6,430 bases of DNA from Methyloceanibacter sp. (GTDB lineage: Bacteria; Pseudomonadota; Alphaproteobacteria; Rhizobiales; Methyloligellaceae). Below are positions 5,586-6,430 of this stretch, one piece after another. The first letter of the stretch is position 1. The number at the start of each line of letters is the position of its first letter. The DNA lies in the NCBI GenBank assembly GCA_016649675.1, contig JAENXG010000139.1, positions 1 through 6,430 of the forward strand. The letters run 5' to 3'. Both the position numbers and the translations under genes were made by a program. The notes beneath the pieces are model-generated. The model searched no databases. It saw only the letters and a list, made by a program, of their open reading frames with translations, and had not been told where the DNA came from.

Positions 5586-6194
5586 TTAGCGGCCCGCTTG
5601 CCATTGCAGCACGGCATCGATCGGCCAAAGCAGCATCACGACATTGAGGGTGAGATTGTCGCGGATCATGTATCCGACGAACAGCTCGAGCGCGAGCGCG
5701 ATCGCCATGGTCAGCCAGATCGGCAACCGGCTTGCCAGGAAGAAGCCGAGCACCATAAAGAGCGTATCGCTGACCGAGTTAATGACGCTGTCGCCATAAT
5801 AGTCGAGAGAGACTGTTATCCCGCGATAGCGATTGATTAGATAGTCGGTATTCTCGATCAGCTCCCACGACGCCTCGACGGCGACCGCAAAGATCAGCCG
5901 CGTGCCGAACGACAGACGATCGCGCGCGAATAGCCAGAGCAGGGCGTAGAAGATGAAGCCGTGGATGATGTGCGATGACGAATACCAGTCGGAGATGTGC
6001 TGGGAATTCTCCGAGCTCAGCGCCACGCCGTGCCAAAGCTTCACGTAGCCGCATTTGCAGATGAGCGGATGGCCCATGAACAGCAAAATGACGGCTTGAA
6101 GTGCGATGATGCCGACGCAGGCGGTCAGGATTTGGCTGCGGGAGAGCTTCATCATTGGGCGCGTATGTATGCACGTCAACACCTTGACCGCCAT
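5586..6194 (-). CDS. UPF0314/DUF2585 family membrane protein
   Basis: The 202-residue protein matches the UPF0314 (DUF2585) family of small integral membrane proteins common in Hyphomicrobiales; function unknown. Visible family features are a first membrane helix (about 20-40), the GHPLICKCGYVKLWHG segment (41-56, with C46, C48 and H55), NSQHISDWY (63-71), HIIHGFIFYALLWLF (75-89) and WELIENTDYLINRYR (110-124). DYYGDSVINSVSDT (131-144), then ELFVGYMIRDNLTLNV (170-185), complete it. Several conserved His, Asp and Glu residues at membrane edges could suggest an enzyme or metal site, but that is inference. The start is uncertain: ATG at 6192-6194 is used here, with GGAGAGG abutting it. ATG codons at 6153-6155 and 6150-6152 (Met14, Met15) give MKLSRSQILT and are equally reasonable. 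It ends 6 bases from the convergent MAPEG-like gene. Confidence 0.93.
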   Translation of the reverse strand: MAVKVLTCIHTRPMMKLSRSQILTACVGIIALQAVILLFMGHPLICKCGYVKLWHGVALSSENSQHISDWYSSSHIIHGFIFYALLWLFARDRLSFGTRLIFAVAVEASWELIENTDYLINRYRGITVSLDYYGDSVINSVSDTLFMVLGFFLASRLPIWLTMAIALALELFVGYMIRDNLTLNVVMLLWPIDAVLQWQAGR

Positions 6195-6292
6195 CCTCTC
6201 CCAGATTGGATTTCGCGCTTTTGCCGGGATGACCCGCTGCTGATCCTGATTACCCTTTGACTGCCGGTGCGGAACTGAGCGAGTTTGAGAGC

Positions 6293-6430
6293 ATGACTCA
6301 AGACGAGGCGCTGGCCCTGCTCAAGACCGGTGCCAGCATCTTCCTCACCGGCCAGCCCGGCAGCGGCAAGACCCATACGGTCAACCGCTATCTCCAGGGG
6401 CTCGCGCGGGCCGGCGTGGAATACGCCTAC
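6293..6430 (+). CDS. Pif1-like ATPase/helicase, 5' part only
   Basis: The first 46 codons of a gene running off the window. The protein begins MTQDEALALLKTGASIFLTG and contains a perfect Walker A (P-loop) GQPGSGKT at residues 20-27, followed by HTVNRYLQGLARAG. This start, with the P-loop only 20 residues in and the TxDEALALLKTG/FLTG context, is what I know from bacterial Pif1-like superfamily 1B helicases, often annotated as AAA family ATPase or helicase. Such enzymes unwind DNA 5' to 3' and can resolve G-quadruplexes or recombination intermediates. Only the P-loop is visible here, so another P-loop ATPase is possible. The gene is divergent from the UPF0314 gene with a spacer of about 98 bases. 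The ATG at 6293 has only a weak purine stretch (GAGAG) before it; an in-frame TTG lies upstream at 6257. Confidence 0.75.
   Translation, partial: MTQDEALALLKTGASIFLTGQPGSGKTHTVNRYLQGLARAGVEYAY

Noticed and set aside
6266..6293. GGAAC at 6271-6275 as a second EcfG-type promoter for the Pif1-like gene
   Set aside because: No CGTT follows at 16 or 17 bases, and the -10 would fall on the start codon.
1..6430. Search for CRISPR arrays, tRNA or rRNA genes, insertion-sequence ends, toxin-antitoxin or defence cassettes
   Set aside because: I saw no regularly spaced repeats, cloverleaf-type sequence, transposase or terminal inverted repeats, and no defence-type domains. The region looks like stable chromosomal DNA.

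Overview
The window reads as ordinary GC-rich chromosome from an alphaproteobacterium, most likely a member of the Hyphomicrobiales (Rhizobiales). The evidence is the GyrA sequence type, an SSB with a DDEIPF tip, a UPF0314/DUF2585 membrane protein (a family I know mainly from that order), a GGAAC-N16-CGTT promoter of the EcfG type, and a GTAC-N7-GTTC sequence close to the alphaproteobacterial LexA box. I would not name a genus from this sequence alone.

Layout: (1) Positions 2-2725, minus strand: complete gyrA (DNA gyrase subunit A, 907 aa), apparently started from TTG. (2) Positions 2726-3093: a 368-base spacer without a gene. It holds a candidate gyrA promoter, an AT-richer block with repeated GGCG/CGCC words, and a perfect EcfG-type promoter reading toward the next gene. 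(3) Positions 3094-3669, plus strand: an exported PRC-barrel protein, followed by a strong intrinsic terminator at 3740-3780. (4) Positions 3791-4120, minus strand: a DUF2269-type membrane protein that seems to lack its N-terminal third. It lies just downstream of ssb (4194-4694, minus). (5) Positions 4695-4967: a divergent promoter region with a candidate SOS box. (6) Positions 4968-5579, plus strand: a MAPEG-like membrane protein. It converges, with a 6-base gap, on a UPF0314/DUF2585 membrane protein (5586-6194, minus). (7) Positions 6293-6430, plus strand: the first 46 codons of a Pif1-like ATPase/helicase, cut by the window edge.

Functionally, the window carries DNA-maintenance genes (gyrase A, SSB, a probable Pif1-type helicase) interspersed with small envelope or membrane proteins of poorly known function. 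The ssb-gyrA neighbourhood is familiar from Hyphomicrobiales. The uvrA gene that often sits divergent to ssb is not here; the MAPEG-like gene occupies its place while a likely LexA site remains. I see no tRNA, rRNA, CRISPR array, insertion sequence or prophage, and nothing that I would call an undescribed multi-gene system. The points worth a second look are regulatory (EcfG promoter, SOS box, GGCG repeat cluster, odd gyrA start) and the shortened DUF2269 gene.
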